A stretch of DNA of 64,000 nucleotides from Staphylococcus canis (GTDB lineage: Bacteria > Bacillota > Bacilli > Staphylococcales > Staphylococcaceae), in assembly GCF_016238445.1 (NCBI RefSeq), contig NZ_JABANU010000008.1, forward strand, positions 27,717 through 91,716, written 5' to 3'. The position numbers were made by a program, and so were the translations under genes. The notes beneath the pieces are model-generated. The model saw only the letters and a program-made list of their open reading frames with translations. It made no database searches and was not told the DNA's origin. This document shows, piece by piece, positions 39,450 through 51,100 of this stretch (its first letter is position 1; every line of letters starts with the position of its first letter).

Positions 39450-40796
39450 ATGTCCTACGCAAAAGTGAAAAAAGCTGTTCCAATATTACTATTTTTATTC
39501 GTTTTTAGTTTAGTGATTGATAACTCATTCAAATTGATATCGGTCGCAATTGCGGATGATTTGAATATATCCGTTACAACAGTGAGTTGGCAAGCCACGT
39601 TGGCAGGTCTTGTGATAGGGATTGGTGCTGTGGTGTATGCATCCCTTTCAGATGCGATTAGTATTAGAACATTGTTTATTTATGGTGTCATACTGATTAT
39701 TATTGGCTCAATCATTGGTTATATCTTCCAACACCAATTTGCGCTTGTACTGGCGGGTCGTATTATTCAAACTGCAGGGCTCGCTGCGGCTGAGACATTA
39801 TATGTGATTTATGTCGCGAAATATTTATCGAAAGAAGATCAAAAGACGTATCTTGGTTTGAGTACGAGTAGTTATTCTTTATCTCTTGTTATTGGGACGT
39901 TATCGGGTGGATTTATTTCAACTTATTTACACTGGACAAATATGTTTTTAATCGCTTTAATTGTCGTATTTACGTTACCATTTTTATTCAAATTATTACC
40001 GAAAGAAGATTCAGCAAATCAAGCACATCTTGATTTTATTGGACTAGTTTTAGTAGGGACTATTGCTACTACAGTGATGTTATTTATTACAGATTTTAAC
40101 TGGCTATATTTAATTGGCGCGCTTATTGCGATTGTAATATTTGCATTTTATATTAAACATGCGAAACGACCGCTTGTTGATAAATCATTCTTTCAAAATA
40201 AACGCTACGCTTCATTTTTATTTATCGTGTTTGTGATGTACGCCATTCAATTAGGTTATATTTTTACATTTCCATTCATTATGGAGCAAATTTATCACTT
40301 TAAATTGGACGTGACTTCTTTATTATTGATTCCGGGATATATTGTTGCGGTCATTGTTGGAGCATTGAGTGGTAAAATTGGGAAGTATTTAAATTCAAAA
40401 CAAGCGATTATACTTGCAATCAGTTTAATTGCGTTAAGTCTCTTTTTACCAGCGTTTGCAGTTGGACAAAACGTCACAATTTTTGTTATATCTATGATCT
40501 TTTTTGCAGGTAGTTTTGCGTTAATGTATGCACCGCTTTTAAATGAGGCGATTCGTACGATTGAAGTGCATCGTACAGGTGTAGCGATTGGTTTTTATAA
40601 TTTAATTATTAACGTGGCAGTATCGGTAGGTATTGCGACAGCTGCTGCATTAATTGATTATCAAGCACTGAATTTCCCGGGTAATACTGCCCTCACCTCT
40701 CATTTTGGTATGATTTTAATCTTACTTGGCATGATGAGTGTGATTGGACTTGTGTTATTCGTTATTTTAAATCGATGGACAAATAGTAAAGTGTAA
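39450..40796 (+). CDS. TetK/DHA2-like MFS transporter of the deo operon
   Basis: This 448-residue membrane protein has about fourteen hydrophobic segments and resembles tetracycline/metal-proton antiporters ([11 protein letters not shown] loop after segment 2, [24 protein letters not shown]). Position before deoC and deoB, 13 bases from deoC, suggests transport of a nucleoside or a catabolite rather than a drug. A similar gene sits by deoC in S. aureus as I recall. The substrate is inferred, not shown. Confidence 0.75.
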   Translation: MSYAKVKKAVPILLFLFVFSLVIDNSFKLISVAIADDLNISVTTVSWQATLAGLVIGIGAVVYASLSDAISIRTLFIYGVILIIIGSIIGYIFQHQFALVLAGRIIQTAGLAAAETLYVIYVAKYLSKEDQKTYLGLSTSSYSLSLVIGTLSGGFISTYLHWTNMFLIALIVVFTLPFLFKLLPKEDSANQAHLDFIGLVLVGTIATTVMLFITDFNWLYLIGALIAIVIFAFYIKHAKRPLVDKSFFQNKRYASFLFIVFVMYAIQLGYIFTFPFIMEQIYHFKLDVTSLLLIPGYIVAVIVGALSGKIGKYLNSKQAIILAISLIALSLFLPAFAVGQNVTIFVISMIFFAGSFALMYAPLLNEAIRTIEVHRTGVAIGFYNLIINVAVSVGIATAAALIDYQALNFPGNTALTSHFGMILILLGMMSVIGLVLFVILNRWTNSKV

Positions 40797-40809
40797 GGGA
40801 GTTTATATT

Positions 40810-41472
40810 ATGAAATATGAAAAATATATTGATCATACGTTATTAAAATCAGAAGCAACTCGTGAACAAATTGACCGTATTATTGACGAAGCGAAAACGT
40901 ATCATTTTAAATCTGTTTGTGTGAATCCAACACATGTCGCATACGCTTCTGAACAGTTGAAAGACTCAGATGTTTTAGTATGTACCGTGATTGGTTTCCC
41001 ACTTGGCGCATCAACGACAGAAACAAAAGCTTTTGAAACACGCGATGCGATTGTGAAAGGCGCGGATGAAATTGATATGGTGATTAATATTGGCGCTTTG
41101 AAAGATGGGCGTGATGAAGTGGTACAACGTGATATTGAAGCTGTAGTAGAAGCTGCACAAGGTAAAACCGTCAAAGTGATTATCGAAACAGTATTATTAA
41201 CAGATGACGAAAAAGTGAGAGCGTCACAACTTTCGAAAGCCGCAGGTGCACACTTCGTAAAAACGTCAACAGGTTTCGCAGGTGGCGGTGCCACAGTTGA
41301 AGATGTGAAGTTAATGAAAGACACTGTCGGTGATGCTTTAGAAGTAAAAGCTTCAGGCGGTGTACGCAATTTAGAAGATTTTCAAGCGATGCTTGATGCC
41401 GGCGCAACACGTGTAGGTGCGAGTGCAGGTGTACAAATCATGCAAGGCTTAGAAGCAGATACAGATTATTAA
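40810..41472 (+). CDS. deoC: Deoxyribose-phosphate aldolase DeoC
   Basis: This class I aldolase of 220 residues splits 2-deoxyribose 5-phosphate to acetaldehyde and glyceraldehyde 3-phosphate. The Schiff-base Lys lies in [14 protein letters not shown] near residue 152, and a second active-site Lys in EVKASGGVR near 181. HTLLK at the N terminus is conserved. The ribosome site is AAGGGAG. It is paired with deoB downstream. Confidence 0.95.
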   Translation: MKYEKYIDHTLLKSEATREQIDRIIDEAKTYHFKSVCVNPTHVAYASEQLKDSDVLVCTVIGFPLGASTTETKAFETRDAIVKGADEIDMVINIGALKDGRDEVVQRDIEAVVEAAQGKTVKVIIETVLLTDDEKVRASQLSKAAGAHFVKTSTGFAGGGATVEDVKLMKDTVGDALEVKASGGVRNLEDFQAMLDAGATRVGASAGVQIMQGLEADTDY

Positions 41473-41491
41473 TAATCAAGGAGTGATTGAC

Positions 41492-42670
41492 ATGACAAGA
41501 CCATTTGAACGTATCCACTTAATTGTAATGGACTCTGTAGGTATTGGCGAAGCCCCTGATGCGAAAGACTTTAATGATGAAGGTTCACATACGTTAAAAC
41601 ATACGCTAGAAGGATTTGACCAAACGTTACCATCATTAGAACGTTTAGGCCTGGGTAATATTGAAGACTTACCGGTTGTGAATCGTGTCGACGACCCAAC
41701 AGCGTATTATACGAAGTTAAGCGAAGCGTCAGTGGGTAAAGATACGATGACAGGACACTGGGAAATCATGGGACTGAATATTAATAAACCGTTTAAAGTG
41801 TATCCGAACGGCTTTCCAGATGAGTTGATTCAAGAAATCGAATCTGTCACTGGACGAAAAGTGGTCGCAAATCGCCCAGCTTCAGGGACTCAAATCATTG
41901 AAGAGTGGGGCGAACACCAAATGAAAACAGGTGACTTAATCATCTATACGTCTGCCGACCCTGTTCTTCAAATTGCGGCACATGAAGACATTATTCCACT
42001 TGAAGAGCTCTACGACATTTGTGAAAAAGTGCGTGAGATGACGAAAGATCCGAAATACTTAATTGGTCGTATTATCGCACGTCCTTATGTGGGTGAACCC
42101 GGTAACTTCACACGTACAAGTAATCGTCATGACTACGCATTAAAACCGTTCGGTCAAACGGTCATGAATACGCTAAAAGACGAGGATTATGATGTGATTG
42201 CGATTGGTAAAATTAACGACATTTTTGATGGTGAAGGTGTTACAGAAGCCATTCGTACGAAAAATAATATGGATGGTATGGACCAATTGATGAAAGTTGT
42301 AGACAAAGACTTTACGGGTATGAGTTTCTTAAACTTAGTAGACTTTGATGCGCTGTACGGTCATCGTCGTGATAAACCCGGTTACGCGCAAGCGATTAAA
42401 GATTTTGATGAACGTTTACCAGAATTATTGGATGCGTTACGTGAGGATGATTTACTCATTATTACAGCGGACCATGGTAACGATCCGACAGCGGACGGTA
42501 CGGATCATACACGTGAATATATTCCAGTCTTACTTTACAGTCCGAAGTTTAATGGTGGTCGTGAACTGAAAGGGGATACGACATTCAGTTCAATCGGTGC
42601 AACGATTGCCGATAACTTCGGCGTTCAATTACCGGAATTTGGACATAGTTATTTAAATGAATTGAAATAA
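41492..42670 (+). CDS. deoB: Phosphopentomutase DeoB
   Basis: This alkaline-phosphatase-superfamily mutase of 392 residues converts (deoxy)ribose 1-phosphate to the 5-phosphate. The start of the fold is [12 protein letters not shown] with metal-binding Asp. Phospho-acceptor Thr lies in [10 protein letters not shown] near residue 85, and late metal ligands in [10 protein letters not shown] and TDHTREY. The start MTRPFER follows CAAGGAGTGATTGAC. It supplies DeoC with substrate. Confidence 0.95.
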   Translation: MTRPFERIHLIVMDSVGIGEAPDAKDFNDEGSHTLKHTLEGFDQTLPSLERLGLGNIEDLPVVNRVDDPTAYYTKLSEASVGKDTMTGHWEIMGLNINKPFKVYPNGFPDELIQEIESVTGRKVVANRPASGTQIIEEWGEHQMKTGDLIIYTSADPVLQIAAHEDIIPLEELYDICEKVREMTKDPKYLIGRIIARPYVGEPGNFTRTSNRHDYALKPFGQTVMNTLKDEDYDVIAIGKINDIFDGEGVTEAIRTKNNMDGMDQLMKVVDKDFTGMSFLNLVDFDALYGHRRDKPGYAQAIKDFDERLPELLDALREDDLLIITADHGNDPTADGTDHTREYIPVLLYSPKFNGGRELKGDTTFSSIGATIADNFGVQLPEFGHSYLNELK

Positions 42671-42683
42671 GAGGACTGTCATA

Positions 42684-42720
42684 ATGAGGTTAGCGTTATA
42701 AACATGCTGACCTCATTTTT
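42684..42720 (+). terminator. Terminator of the deo operon
   Basis: ATGAGGTTAGC and GCTGACCTCAT pair (one G-T) and are followed by TTTTT. Confidence 0.8.
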
Positions 42721-42828
42721 ATGACTGAAACTATGATAATGCGCTTTTGTCCGAGTCCTACAACGTGTAGAATGATTAGGAAGAATAGTATTTTATTGGG
42801 GATGAAATCAATAAAGGAGTGAATGTGG

Positions 42829-44766
42829 ATGAAAATTGTAGCGGTGACTTCTTGTCCAAACGGTATTGCGCATACGTATATGGCTCAAGAAAAGTTGGAG
42901 CAAGCAGCACAAGAGATGGATGTTTCAATTAAAGTTGAAACGCAAGGGGGTGTCGGTGCTGAAAATATATTAACTAAAGAAGAGATTCAAGAAGCAGATG
43001 GTGTGATTATCGCGGCAGACCGTCAAGTTGACTTGTCTCGTTTTAATGGGAAACGTGTAGTCAACGTGAATGTCCGCGAAGGGATACATCATCCTGATAC
43101 GTTGATTCAGCGTGTAATTGATCAAGATGCTGCTGTGTATCATGACAAAGAGGCGGATGAAACACCTCGTCAGACTGAAAAGCGTAAAAGTGGCATGCAG
43201 ATGGTGTATCAACATTTAATGAATGGTGTCTCGTTCATGGTGCCATTTATCGTAGTTGGTGGATTATTAATCGCAATTGCGTTAACCCTTGGTGGTGAAA
43301 CCACAGCACAAGGGCTTAAAATCCCTGAAGATTCATTTTGGAAATCAATTGAAAATATTGGAGCCTTAGCCTTTAGCTTTATGGTTCCGATTTTAGCAGG
43401 ATATATCGCTTATAGTATTGCAGACAAACCGGGACTTGTTCCAGGGATGATTGGCGGTGCGATTGCAGCGGACGGTAGTTTCTACGGTAGTGAAGCAGGT
43501 GCTGGATTTTTAGGTGGTATTGTTGCAGGGTTTATCGCAGGTTATGTGGCGAAATGGATTAAACAAATCAAAGTACCGAAAGCAATGGCACCGATTATGC
43601 CGATTATCATTATTCCGATTTTAGCGTCTTTAGTCGTAGGATTGATTTTCATATTCTTGATAGGTGCGCCGATCTCAAGTCTCTTTGTCGCATTAACGGC
43701 ATGGCTAAAAGGGATGCAAGGAGCGAATATCGCTATATTAGCGCTAATTGTTGGTGCGATGATTGCGTTTGATATGGGTGGTCCGGTCAATAAGGTGGCA
43801 TTCTTATTTGGTGCAGCGTTAATCGCTGAAGGTAATTATGCAGTAATGGGTATGGTTGCTGTTGCAGTCTGTACGCCACCGATTGGGTTAGGACTTGCAA
43901 CGATGCTACAAAAACGTAAATTCAATACATCTGAACGTGAAATGGGGAAAGCGTCATTTACGATGGGACTTTTTGGTATTACAGAAGGTGCAATTCCTTT
44001 CGCAGCACAAGATCCGTTGCGTATCATTCCAGCTAATATGATTGGCGCAATGGTTGCGGCAGTAATTGCGGCGCTTGCTGGCGTTGGGGACCGTGTTGCT
44101 CATGGTGGGCCTATCGTTGCAGTACTAGGTGGGATCGACCAAGTATTATGGTTTTTCATCGCTGTGATTATCGGAAGTTGTGTCACAGCAGCTACAGTTT
44201 TACTTTTCAAAAAGTCTGTGCCTCAAACGGTTTTACAAGGTGCAACTGCTGAAACTATAACAACACATGATACTGAAGCTGTACATCATGAAAATAAAAG
44301 TTCAACTACGACGGAAGATGACGATGATGCCGTTTTTCATCGCGATCTAATAGAACGAGTGAATACATCAATGACGCGAGATGATGCAATTGACCAATTA
44401 CTGCACAACATGGCACAACAACACTATATTCGTGACTTTGATACAGTGAAAAATGCTATTTTAGAACGTGAACGTGCATCCACAACTGCTATCGGAATGA
44501 ATGTCGCGATTCCACATGCAAAATCTGATGCTGTTGTTAAACCTGTCGTTGCGGTATTACAAAATCAAAATGGCGTGGAATGGGAAAGTTTAGATGGGAC
44601 AGCACCGAAAATGATCTTTTTAATAGCCGTTCCAACGAATAGTAATGACACGCACTTAAAATTATTACAACGCCTCTCACGTCAGCTGATGAATGACGAC
44701 ACACGTGAAGCACTCATTACAGCGCAATCAAACGATGAAATTTATCAAATTTTAAAAGAAATTTAA
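42829..44766 (+). CDS. PTS fructose/mannose-type enzyme IIBCA
   Basis: This 645-residue sugar permease of the fructose PTS family has domain order B-C-A. IIB is residues 1-100 with phospho-Cys9 in VTSCPNGIAHTY. IIC, with about ten segments, is at 125-465 and includes GFIAGYVAKW and FDMGGPVNKVAF. IIA is at about 505-645 with phospho-His in NVAIPHAKSD. The order differs from the A-B-C of FruA, and co-transcription with manA points to mannose. The start MKIVAVT is preferred to an ATG two codons earlier because of spacing from AAAGGAG. Confidence 0.88.
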   Translation: MKIVAVTSCPNGIAHTYMAQEKLEQAAQEMDVSIKVETQGGVGAENILTKEEIQEADGVIIAADRQVDLSRFNGKRVVNVNVREGIHHPDTLIQRVIDQDAAVYHDKEADETPRQTEKRKSGMQMVYQHLMNGVSFMVPFIVVGGLLIAIALTLGGETTAQGLKIPEDSFWKSIENIGALAFSFMVPILAGYIAYSIADKPGLVPGMIGGAIAADGSFYGSEAGAGFLGGIVAGFIAGYVAKWIKQIKVPKAMAPIMPIIIIPILASLVVGLIFIFLIGAPISSLFVALTAWLKGMQGANIAILALIVGAMIAFDMGGPVNKVAFLFGAALIAEGNYAVMGMVAVAVCTPPIGLGLATMLQKRKFNTSEREMGKASFTMGLFGITEGAIPFAAQDPLRIIPANMIGAMVAAVIAALAGVGDRVAHGGPIVAVLGGIDQVLWFFIAVIIGSCVTAATVLLFKKSVPQTVLQGATAETITTHDTEAVHHENKSSTTTEDDDDAVFHRDLIERVNTSMTRDDAIDQLLHNMAQQHYIRDFDTVKNAILERERASTTAIGMNVAIPHAKSDAVVKPVVAVLQNQNGVEWESLDGTAPKMIFLIAVPTNSNDTHLKLLQRLSRQLMNDDTREALITAQSNDEIYQILKEI

Positions 44767-44779
44767 AGGATGATGACAA

Positions 44780-45715
44780 GTGGTACTCTTTTTAAAACCA
44801 GTCTTTCAAGAACGTATCTGGGGAGGTACAGCGTTACGCCAGTACGATTACACAATTCCAAACGATAAAACGGGAGAATGTTGGGCGATTTCAGCACATC
44901 CTAATGGCCCAAATGTCATTGAAAATGGTCCGTATCAAGGTCAAACTTTAGATGCAGTATGGCAACACCATCGCGAATTATTCAACAATGATTCACGGGA
45001 TGCCTTTCCACTTTTAACTAAAATATTAGATGCGAATGACAAGCTTTCTGTACAAGTACATCCAGATGATACGTATGCTTTTCAACATGAAGGAGAGTAC
45101 GGGAAAACAGAGTGTTGGTACATTTTAGATGCTAAAGAGGGCGCTGAAATCATTTATGGCGTCAATGCTGATAATCAGGACGATTTAAATACTATGATTG
45201 ACAGACAACAGTTTGGTGACTTATTTCAAAAGGTGAAAGTTAAACCAGGAGACTTTTTCTATGTGCCAGCTGGTACAGTTCATGCGATAGGTGAGGGGAT
45301 ACTCATTCTCGAAACCCAACAATCTTCTGACACAACGTATCGTATTTATGATTACGACCGTAAAGACCAACACGGCAATCAACGTGAATTACATTTGGAC
45401 CAAAGTAAAGATGTAATCGACATCGACACTGAAAATCCAAACGTAACTCCAATTAAGGCAGTGCGACAAGGCCAACACTATACACAATTTGTCTCGAATG
45501 ACTTCTTTACTGTTGAAAAATGGGACATTGACGGTCAATTAAACTATGACAAACCGCATCCATATTGTTTAGTCTCTGTAATAGAAGGCGAAGGCAATAT
45601 TGAAATTGATGGCACAACTTATCCAATACAAAAAGGACGTCACTTTATCTTGACTACAGAAGACAACGACATTCAATTCCAAGGTACACTGACATGCATT
45701 GTTAGCCATCCGTGA
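44780..45715 (+). CDS. manA: Mannose-6-phosphate isomerase ManA
   Basis: This class I phosphomannose isomerase of 311 residues has a zinc cupin fold. Zinc ligands lie in SVQVHPDD and KTECWYIL and in the PAGTVHAIGEG region; the active-site Arg is in TYRIYDYDR. The start is GTG 13 bases after the PTS gene, with AAAGGATGATG before it. It converts the mannose 6-phosphate made by the upstream PTS to fructose 6-phosphate. Confidence 0.92.
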   Translation: MVLFLKPVFQERIWGGTALRQYDYTIPNDKTGECWAISAHPNGPNVIENGPYQGQTLDAVWQHHRELFNNDSRDAFPLLTKILDANDKLSVQVHPDDTYAFQHEGEYGKTECWYILDAKEGAEIIYGVNADNQDDLNTMIDRQQFGDLFQKVKVKPGDFFYVPAGTVHAIGEGILILETQQSSDTTYRIYDYDRKDQHGNQRELHLDQSKDVIDIDTENPNVTPIKAVRQGQHYTQFVSNDFFTVEKWDIDGQLNYDKPHPYCLVSVIEGEGNIEIDGTTYPIQKGRHFILTTEDNDIQFQGTLTCIVSHP

Positions 45716-45757
45716 GGTCGAAAATGAAATAGATGAAGTGTTAAACTGCATAACGAT

Positions 45758-45791
45758 AAGGACTGGACATTACGACGTACCAGTCCTTTTT
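45758..45791 (+). terminator. Terminator after manA
   Basis: AAGGACTGG and CCAGTCCTTTTT pair around a 13-base loop. Confidence 0.75.
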
Positions 45792-45822
45792 ATTTGTTAA
45801 GTAGTTTTTAATAAAGTACAAG

Positions 45823-45952
45823 TGTTAAATGAACAAATGCGCTTAGTCGCATTTGTAAGAACCACTAACATCTGGGTACGTAATATTTAACTAGTCATTA
45901 GTAAGGTCATCCCATATGAAGTGGTTCTTTAAAACGCTTCCTCAATGACCTT
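45823..45952. repeat. Dispersed repeat element A, copy 3, overlapping the sirtuin stop
   Basis: It contains ACAAATGCG/CGCATTTGT and AAGAACCACT/AGTGGTTCTT, with a variant loop, and ends GCTTCCTCAATGACCTT. No B unit follows; its final 11 bases form the stop and last codons of the sirtuin gene. Confidence 0.85.
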
Positions 45953-46673
45953 GGAGGTTTTTTATGGTTTGGGTCATGTCGTTGTGGATGACGAGGTTGG
46001 CTTTGTGGTCGTAGGGTGTGGGTGTTTTGTTGATGATGACTAGGTTTTTGCCTGTGAAGTTTGCGATGAGTCCTGCTGCGGGTTGTACGACGAGTGATGA
46101 GCCTAGGACGATGAGTGTGTCTGCGGTGTTGATTTTAAAGAGTGCGTTCATGATGGTGCCTTGGTCTAGTGCTTCGCCGTATAGGACGATGTCTGGACGT
46201 ATTGGACTGTCGCATTTGTCACAGCGGTACATGTTTCGTTCGATGACTTCTGCTTTTGTGAAGGTTTGGTCGCAATCTAAGCAGTAGAAGCGGTTGAGTG
46301 TGCCGTGTAGTTCGTCGACGTTTTCGCTTCCTGCATCTGAATGTAAGCCATCAATGTTTTGTGTGACCACACCGAGGGATTTACCTTCTTGTTCTAATTG
46401 TGCGATCCATTGATGGACGTTATTGGGTTTTTTATCTGCAAATAATAAGTATTTGTGACAAAAGTCCATAAAACCTTTGGGATCCTGATATAAATAGGTA
46501 TCGCTCAAAATATACTCTGGGGAATGGCCACTTTTTGATATTTCATCATTTAAGCCACCGACTGAACGAAAGTCTGGAATGCCACTTGCAACGGAAATAC
46601 CTGCACCTGTAAAAAATGTAATACGCTCTGAGTTGTCTATGATGTCTTTAAGTTGTTGAATTTGATCGTTCAC
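45942..46673 (-). CDS. cobB: NAD-dependent protein deacylase (sirtuin, CobB type)
   Basis: This sirtuin of 243 residues removes acyl groups from protein lysines using NAD. Features are FFTGAGISVASGIPDFR near residue 22, TQNIDGLH, catalytic His in ELHGTLN, and a zinc finger CLDC/CDKC. The start is GTG after TTGGAGTGATACAT. The C-terminal QGH and TGA are contributed by a dispersed repeat, the same ending as the unrelated MFS protein at 10689. No macrodomain or lipoyl-carrier neighbours are present, so a CobB-type role is more likely than SirTM. Confidence 0.9.
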   Translation of the reverse strand: MNDQIQQLKDIIDNSERITFFTGAGISVASGIPDFRSVGGLNDEISKSGHSPEYILSDTYLYQDPKGFMDFCHKYLLFADKKPNNVHQWIAQLEQEGKSLGVVTQNIDGLHSDAGSENVDELHGTLNRFYCLDCDQTFTKAEVIERNMYRCDKCDSPIRPDIVLYGEALDQGTIMNALFKINTADTLIVLGSSLVVQPAAGLIANFTGKNLVIINKTPTPYDHKANLVIHNDMTQTIKNLQGH

Positions 46674-46698
46674 ATGTATCACTCCAATTATAAAAATG

Positions 46699-46744
46699 AG
46701 AGGTGGTAGGGATGTTTTATACTATTTTCCCTATGACCACCTCT
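46699..46744. terminator. Terminator between MFS and sirtuin genes
   Basis: AGAGGTGGT and ACCACCTCT pair with additional AGGGA/TCCCT pairing inside. It ends the apbE-reductase-MFS group read on the minus strand. Confidence 0.65.
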
Positions 46745-46802
46745 AATGTGCTTATATTCATTTTAAAATTGATGACTGGTTTTCGCAAATAGATATCAAT
46801 CG

Positions 46803-48179
46803 TTATGCTTTTACGTTATGTTTTGGAATGACTGTAAAAGCGACGATGAACGCGATAATTACCATGCTTGCGCCAACGATTAACGCAATTGTAGCTGAAA
46901 AGTGCGGCGTATGGTTTACGGATAATGTCGCGTATACGGTTGTGACCACAGCGATACCAAATGCGGCACCTAATGTAGATGTCATTTTGATAATACCAGA
47001 AGCCATACCTACTTTTTCAGCTGGTGCGTTGGATACGGCTGTAGATAGGGCTGGTGTAGCGAAAAAACCGAGTCCTAATCCAATGAGTGAAAAGCCGATT
47101 AACGCAACAATATAATATAAGATATGTGGCAAGCTATTAATAGATAACAACAAGATTCCGACACTGATAGAGATAGGGCCTGTCATGAGTGGAATTTGTG
47201 GGCCATGTGTGCGCATAAAGCGTTCACCGACACGAATCATCAATAAGCTTCCAATCATATAAGGTATTGTAATCAGTCCTGCTTGTGCGCCTGTAAGTCC
47301 CATGCCTGCTTGAGCGAATATATTAAATAAAGCAAGAGCCCCGATGACTGTATTTACAAGTAAGTTCGCAACAACAGTACCGATGTAGATTTTATTTGAA
47401 AATAAACTAAAGTCGATAAACGGATTGTCACGACGTTGCTCAAACAAGTAAAAGACGATGAGTGTGACGATAAAAATACCGATAAGAGTCAAGATGATTG
47501 GATGACCCCAACCCATTTTAGAACCTTGTGTAATGACGACATTGACACTAATCATCATAATAACAAAGATGATAATACCTGGAATGTCAAAACGTTTACC
47601 TTCAGCTGAATGGTCTTTTGATTCCGGTGTACCTTTGAGTAAAACCATCGCGACAAGCGCAAAGATTACAGATAAGATAAAGATCCAGCGCCATCCGACA
47701 TATGTCGCAATAACCCCCGCAAAGAGTGAGGCGAATCCTGTACCACCGTATGAGCCGAATGACCAATAACTTAATGCTTTTTGACGTGCTTCACCTTCAA
47801 AAAATTGATTGATTAACGCAATCGTTGAAGGTAATAAGCACGCTGCAGATAACCCTTGAAAAGCACGACCTGCAATGAGTAAAACTGGGAAGTTCGATAT
47901 AATTAATAAAACAGAACCGATAATGCTGAGTATTAATCCAACTTGTGTTACTTTGACGCGGCCTAATTTATCAGAAAGTCCTCCAGCGACAACGATAAAA
48001 ACACCTGTTAAGAGTGATGTGAGACTGACCGCTATGTTAATGATACTCAAGTCCACCCCATAGTCATGTTGAACATGGGGTGCGATATTGAGTAAAGACT
48101 GCGCGAATAACCAGTATGTTAAAATACCTAAAATAATACCAATGATAAGTTGTTTGTGTTTATTGTATGTGGTTGACAT
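46803..48179 (-). CDS. DHA2-family MFS transporter linked to the reductase
   Basis: This 458-residue, about fourteen-segment MFS protein is closely similar to the protein at 7587-8978 (shared LTYWLFAQSLLNI-type opening, GGLSDKLGRVK, FQGLSAACLLPSTIAL). It begins 12 bases after the reductase ends, so the two are co-transcribed. The start is ATG at MSTTYN; a GTG three codons earlier is possible. Position suggests import of the unsaturated acid reduced by the enzyme, or export of its product. Confidence 0.82.
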   Translation of the reverse strand: MSTTYNKHKQLIIGIILGILTYWLFAQSLLNIAPHVQHDYGVDLSIINIAVSLTSLLTGVFIVVAGGLSDKLGRVKVTQVGLILSIIGSVLLIISNFPVLLIAGRAFQGLSAACLLPSTIALINQFFEGEARQKALSYWSFGSYGGTGFASLFAGVIATYVGWRWIFILSVIFALVAMVLLKGTPESKDHSAEGKRFDIPGIIIFVIMMISVNVVITQGSKMGWGHPIILTLIGIFIVTLIVFYLFEQRRDNPFIDFSLFSNKIYIGTVVANLLVNTVIGALALFNIFAQAGMGLTGAQAGLITIPYMIGSLLMIRVGERFMRTHGPQIPLMTGPISISVGILLLSINSLPHILYYIVALIGFSLIGLGLGFFATPALSTAVSNAPAEKVGMASGIIKMTSTLGAAFGIAVVTTVYATLSVNHTPHFSATIALIVGASMVIIAFIVAFTVIPKHNVKA

Positions 48180-48191
48180 GTGAGTCACGTC

Positions 48192-51100
48192 CTATTCTTC
48201 AATGACTTTATTTTGTGCAGCTGTTTCGGCAGCAATACGTCCGAATGTGAAGATATCAGCTAAGGCATTACCACCTAAACGGTTACCAGCGTGAATACCA
48301 CCTGTGACTTCTCCTGATGCGTATAATCCCGGAATAACATTGTTTTCAATATCTAAGACCTGTGCTTGGCTGTTGATACTTAAACCACCCATTGTATGGT
48401 GTACGGCTGGTTTACGTGGTGTCGCATAGAATGGAGCTTTTTCAATTTTTAAATCGAACGCATTTTTATGGAAATCATCGTCATGACCTTGATCGACAAA
48501 GTGGTTATAACGTTCAATTGTGTTGACTAATGTTTCAGGGTTCATATTTAATTTTTCTGCAAGTGCTTCTAGTGTATCTGCTTTGATTAATGTGCCATCT
48601 TCTAATTCGTTTTGAATTTTAGAATCTGATGTGTTCATAGCTAATGATTTAATATTTTCATCTGCAATGATGTAGAAGAGGCCATCTTCTTGTTCTAGTG
48701 CTGCTTTAGATAATACGTCACGGCTTTCGAATTCGTTGACGAAACGTTGACCTGCTTTATTGACAAAGACGAAGTTTGAAGGCGTCACGATAAGTCCTGT
48801 GAATAATGCGCCAGTTTTCGGGTCTGAGATTGGCATGAATTGTGTAAAGCCCATACCGACTAGGTCAGCACCAGCTTGTGTACCTAAACGGATACCGTCT
48901 CCTGTAATAGCAGGTGAGTTGGTTGTTTTAATATCATCTGGGATATGGCTCCAATACGTATTGTATTGTTGTAACATTTTTGTATTTGCGCCGAATCCAC
49001 CTGTTGCGATAATGACACCGTAACGTGCGTAAAGTTTGAGTTTTGTACCGTTAGATTGACGTGCTTCGACACCGATAACTTTATGATCTTTGATGATAAG
49101 TTTTTCGGCTGTTGTTTCTGTCATAATGCGACCGTTATGAGATTTAACGTAACCGCTTAATGTTTCAACGTATTCTAATCCTTGTGCTTTCATTGGTTTA
49201 TGACCACGACGCCATAGTGCACCGACTGGCATGTCGACAAATGAACGGTCGAAATGTACACCTTTTTCAGTGAGCCAATTCACAGATTCAAGCACACGTT
49301 CAGTTAATGTTTTGACTAAGTCGTAGCGACCGATAATCGCTTTACCGTTGCGGTCTGTACGTTTGCCACCTAAATAAGTTTGAATGCGGTGAAGTTCATT
49401 AGAGTCGAATAAGTAACTAGGTGCGTCTTTTGTTTTGGCCATATAGTCTTTAATTTGGCTTTGAAGTGTACGGAAATCTTCTAAGTAATCGTCATCAATG
49501 TCGGATTCTTTAAGTTCAAGTAATTGTTCAAGTGTTTCTTTTTCACCGGCTAATGCTGGGAATTCATTTTGCCAAGATGGTTCTGTTGCGTTCACTTGAC
49601 CACCCGTACGAATCGTATTACCACCAATTGCTGGGAATTTTTCTAACATGATGACTGATTTATCATGATCAATTGCTGTAGCAGCAGCACTTAAACCTGC
49701 TCCACCTGTACCGATAACAACAACATCTGTTGTTTCTTCAACTGTTTCGTTTGACCATTTCACAACTGGTTTTGGACGTGCACGTAAGATGTCTGGGTTT
49801 TCACCAGCTTGTGTGATTGCTTCTGCGATACCATCAAGAATACCTTGGCTTGTCACTGTTGCCCCTGAGATGGCATCAATGTTTAATGTTTGGTTATCGA
49901 TAATGTCACGTGGTAGACGTTCAAATACAGGGTTAGCGATACCTTCTGACTCGCCACTGTCATCAATATGAATGCTTACAATCTTATCTTGAGATAGTTC
50001 GACTTTCATTGGTAAGTCACCATTGTGACCTTTAGCGAATACGTCATAAGTGCCTGCTTTGAATTGTACTTTTTTATTCTGAAGTGCTTTGAGACGTTCG
50101 TATTTACGATGTTCTTCAGCTTTGTCTAAAATCATAAAGTCCATTACTTTCCATAGCGGAGAAGGGATGTGTAATGTTTTTTGATCATGAATATCAACAA
50201 ATTCGTCTACTTTTTCGCCATCTAACACTTTCGTTAACCATTGTGGTTCAACCAAATAAGCTTTACCAACACTTAGTAAGTCATATCCGAGTTCAAGTGC
50301 AGCTTCCGCATCTTCATATTGAGCAATACTACCCACACCGATAAGCGGAATCGTTGCGAGTGTCTCACTTTGTAAGCGGCGGTATTTTGTGATTAAAGGT
50401 TCAGTATCTTCTTGGTTTACGATAGATGTACGTTTATAGCTATTTGCTGAGATGTGGAAATAGTCAGGGTGATATTCTGCTAAAGTGTTGAGTAAAAACA
50501 TCGTGTCTTCAAAACGAATACCAGGTTCTTCAATTTCTTCAGGTGAGAAGCGGTATCCGATGATAAACGTATCAGCACCTTGTGCTTTTGCGACTTCTTG
50601 CACACGTTGTAGCACTTTAACAGGGAATGTGGTACGTTTTTTGTTATCGCCACCCCATTCGTCTTGACGACGGTTAGAGTGTGGAGAGAAGAATTGTTGT
50701 AGTAAATATGTGTTCGCACCATGAATTTCAACACCATCAAAACCAGCTTCAATTGCGCGACGTGTTGCCTCCGCAAAGTGTTCAATCATTGCTTCAATTT
50801 GGTGATGTGTCATTTCACGTGGAACTTGAGCGTCAGGACGTAAAGCAGCGACTGGACTCGCAGAAATTGGTGTTTCGCCGCCATTTAATTTAGGATTTGC
50901 CATACGTCCAGCGTGATATAATTGTAAAATAGCTTTAGATCCTTTACTTTGAATCGCTTCAGCTAAACGTTTAAGTCCAGGAATTTTATCGTCATTATCA
51001 ATCCCAATTGCACCAGGGAAGCCACGACCGTGATCTTCAACGAAACAACTTTCAACGATAATCGCAGCCGCATCGCCAGCACGGAATTGATAGTAATCAA

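Noticed and set aside
40902..41369. 155-codon open frame antisense to deoC
   Set aside because: It is an exact shadow of a well-conserved gene, with no ribosome site and low-complexity composition.
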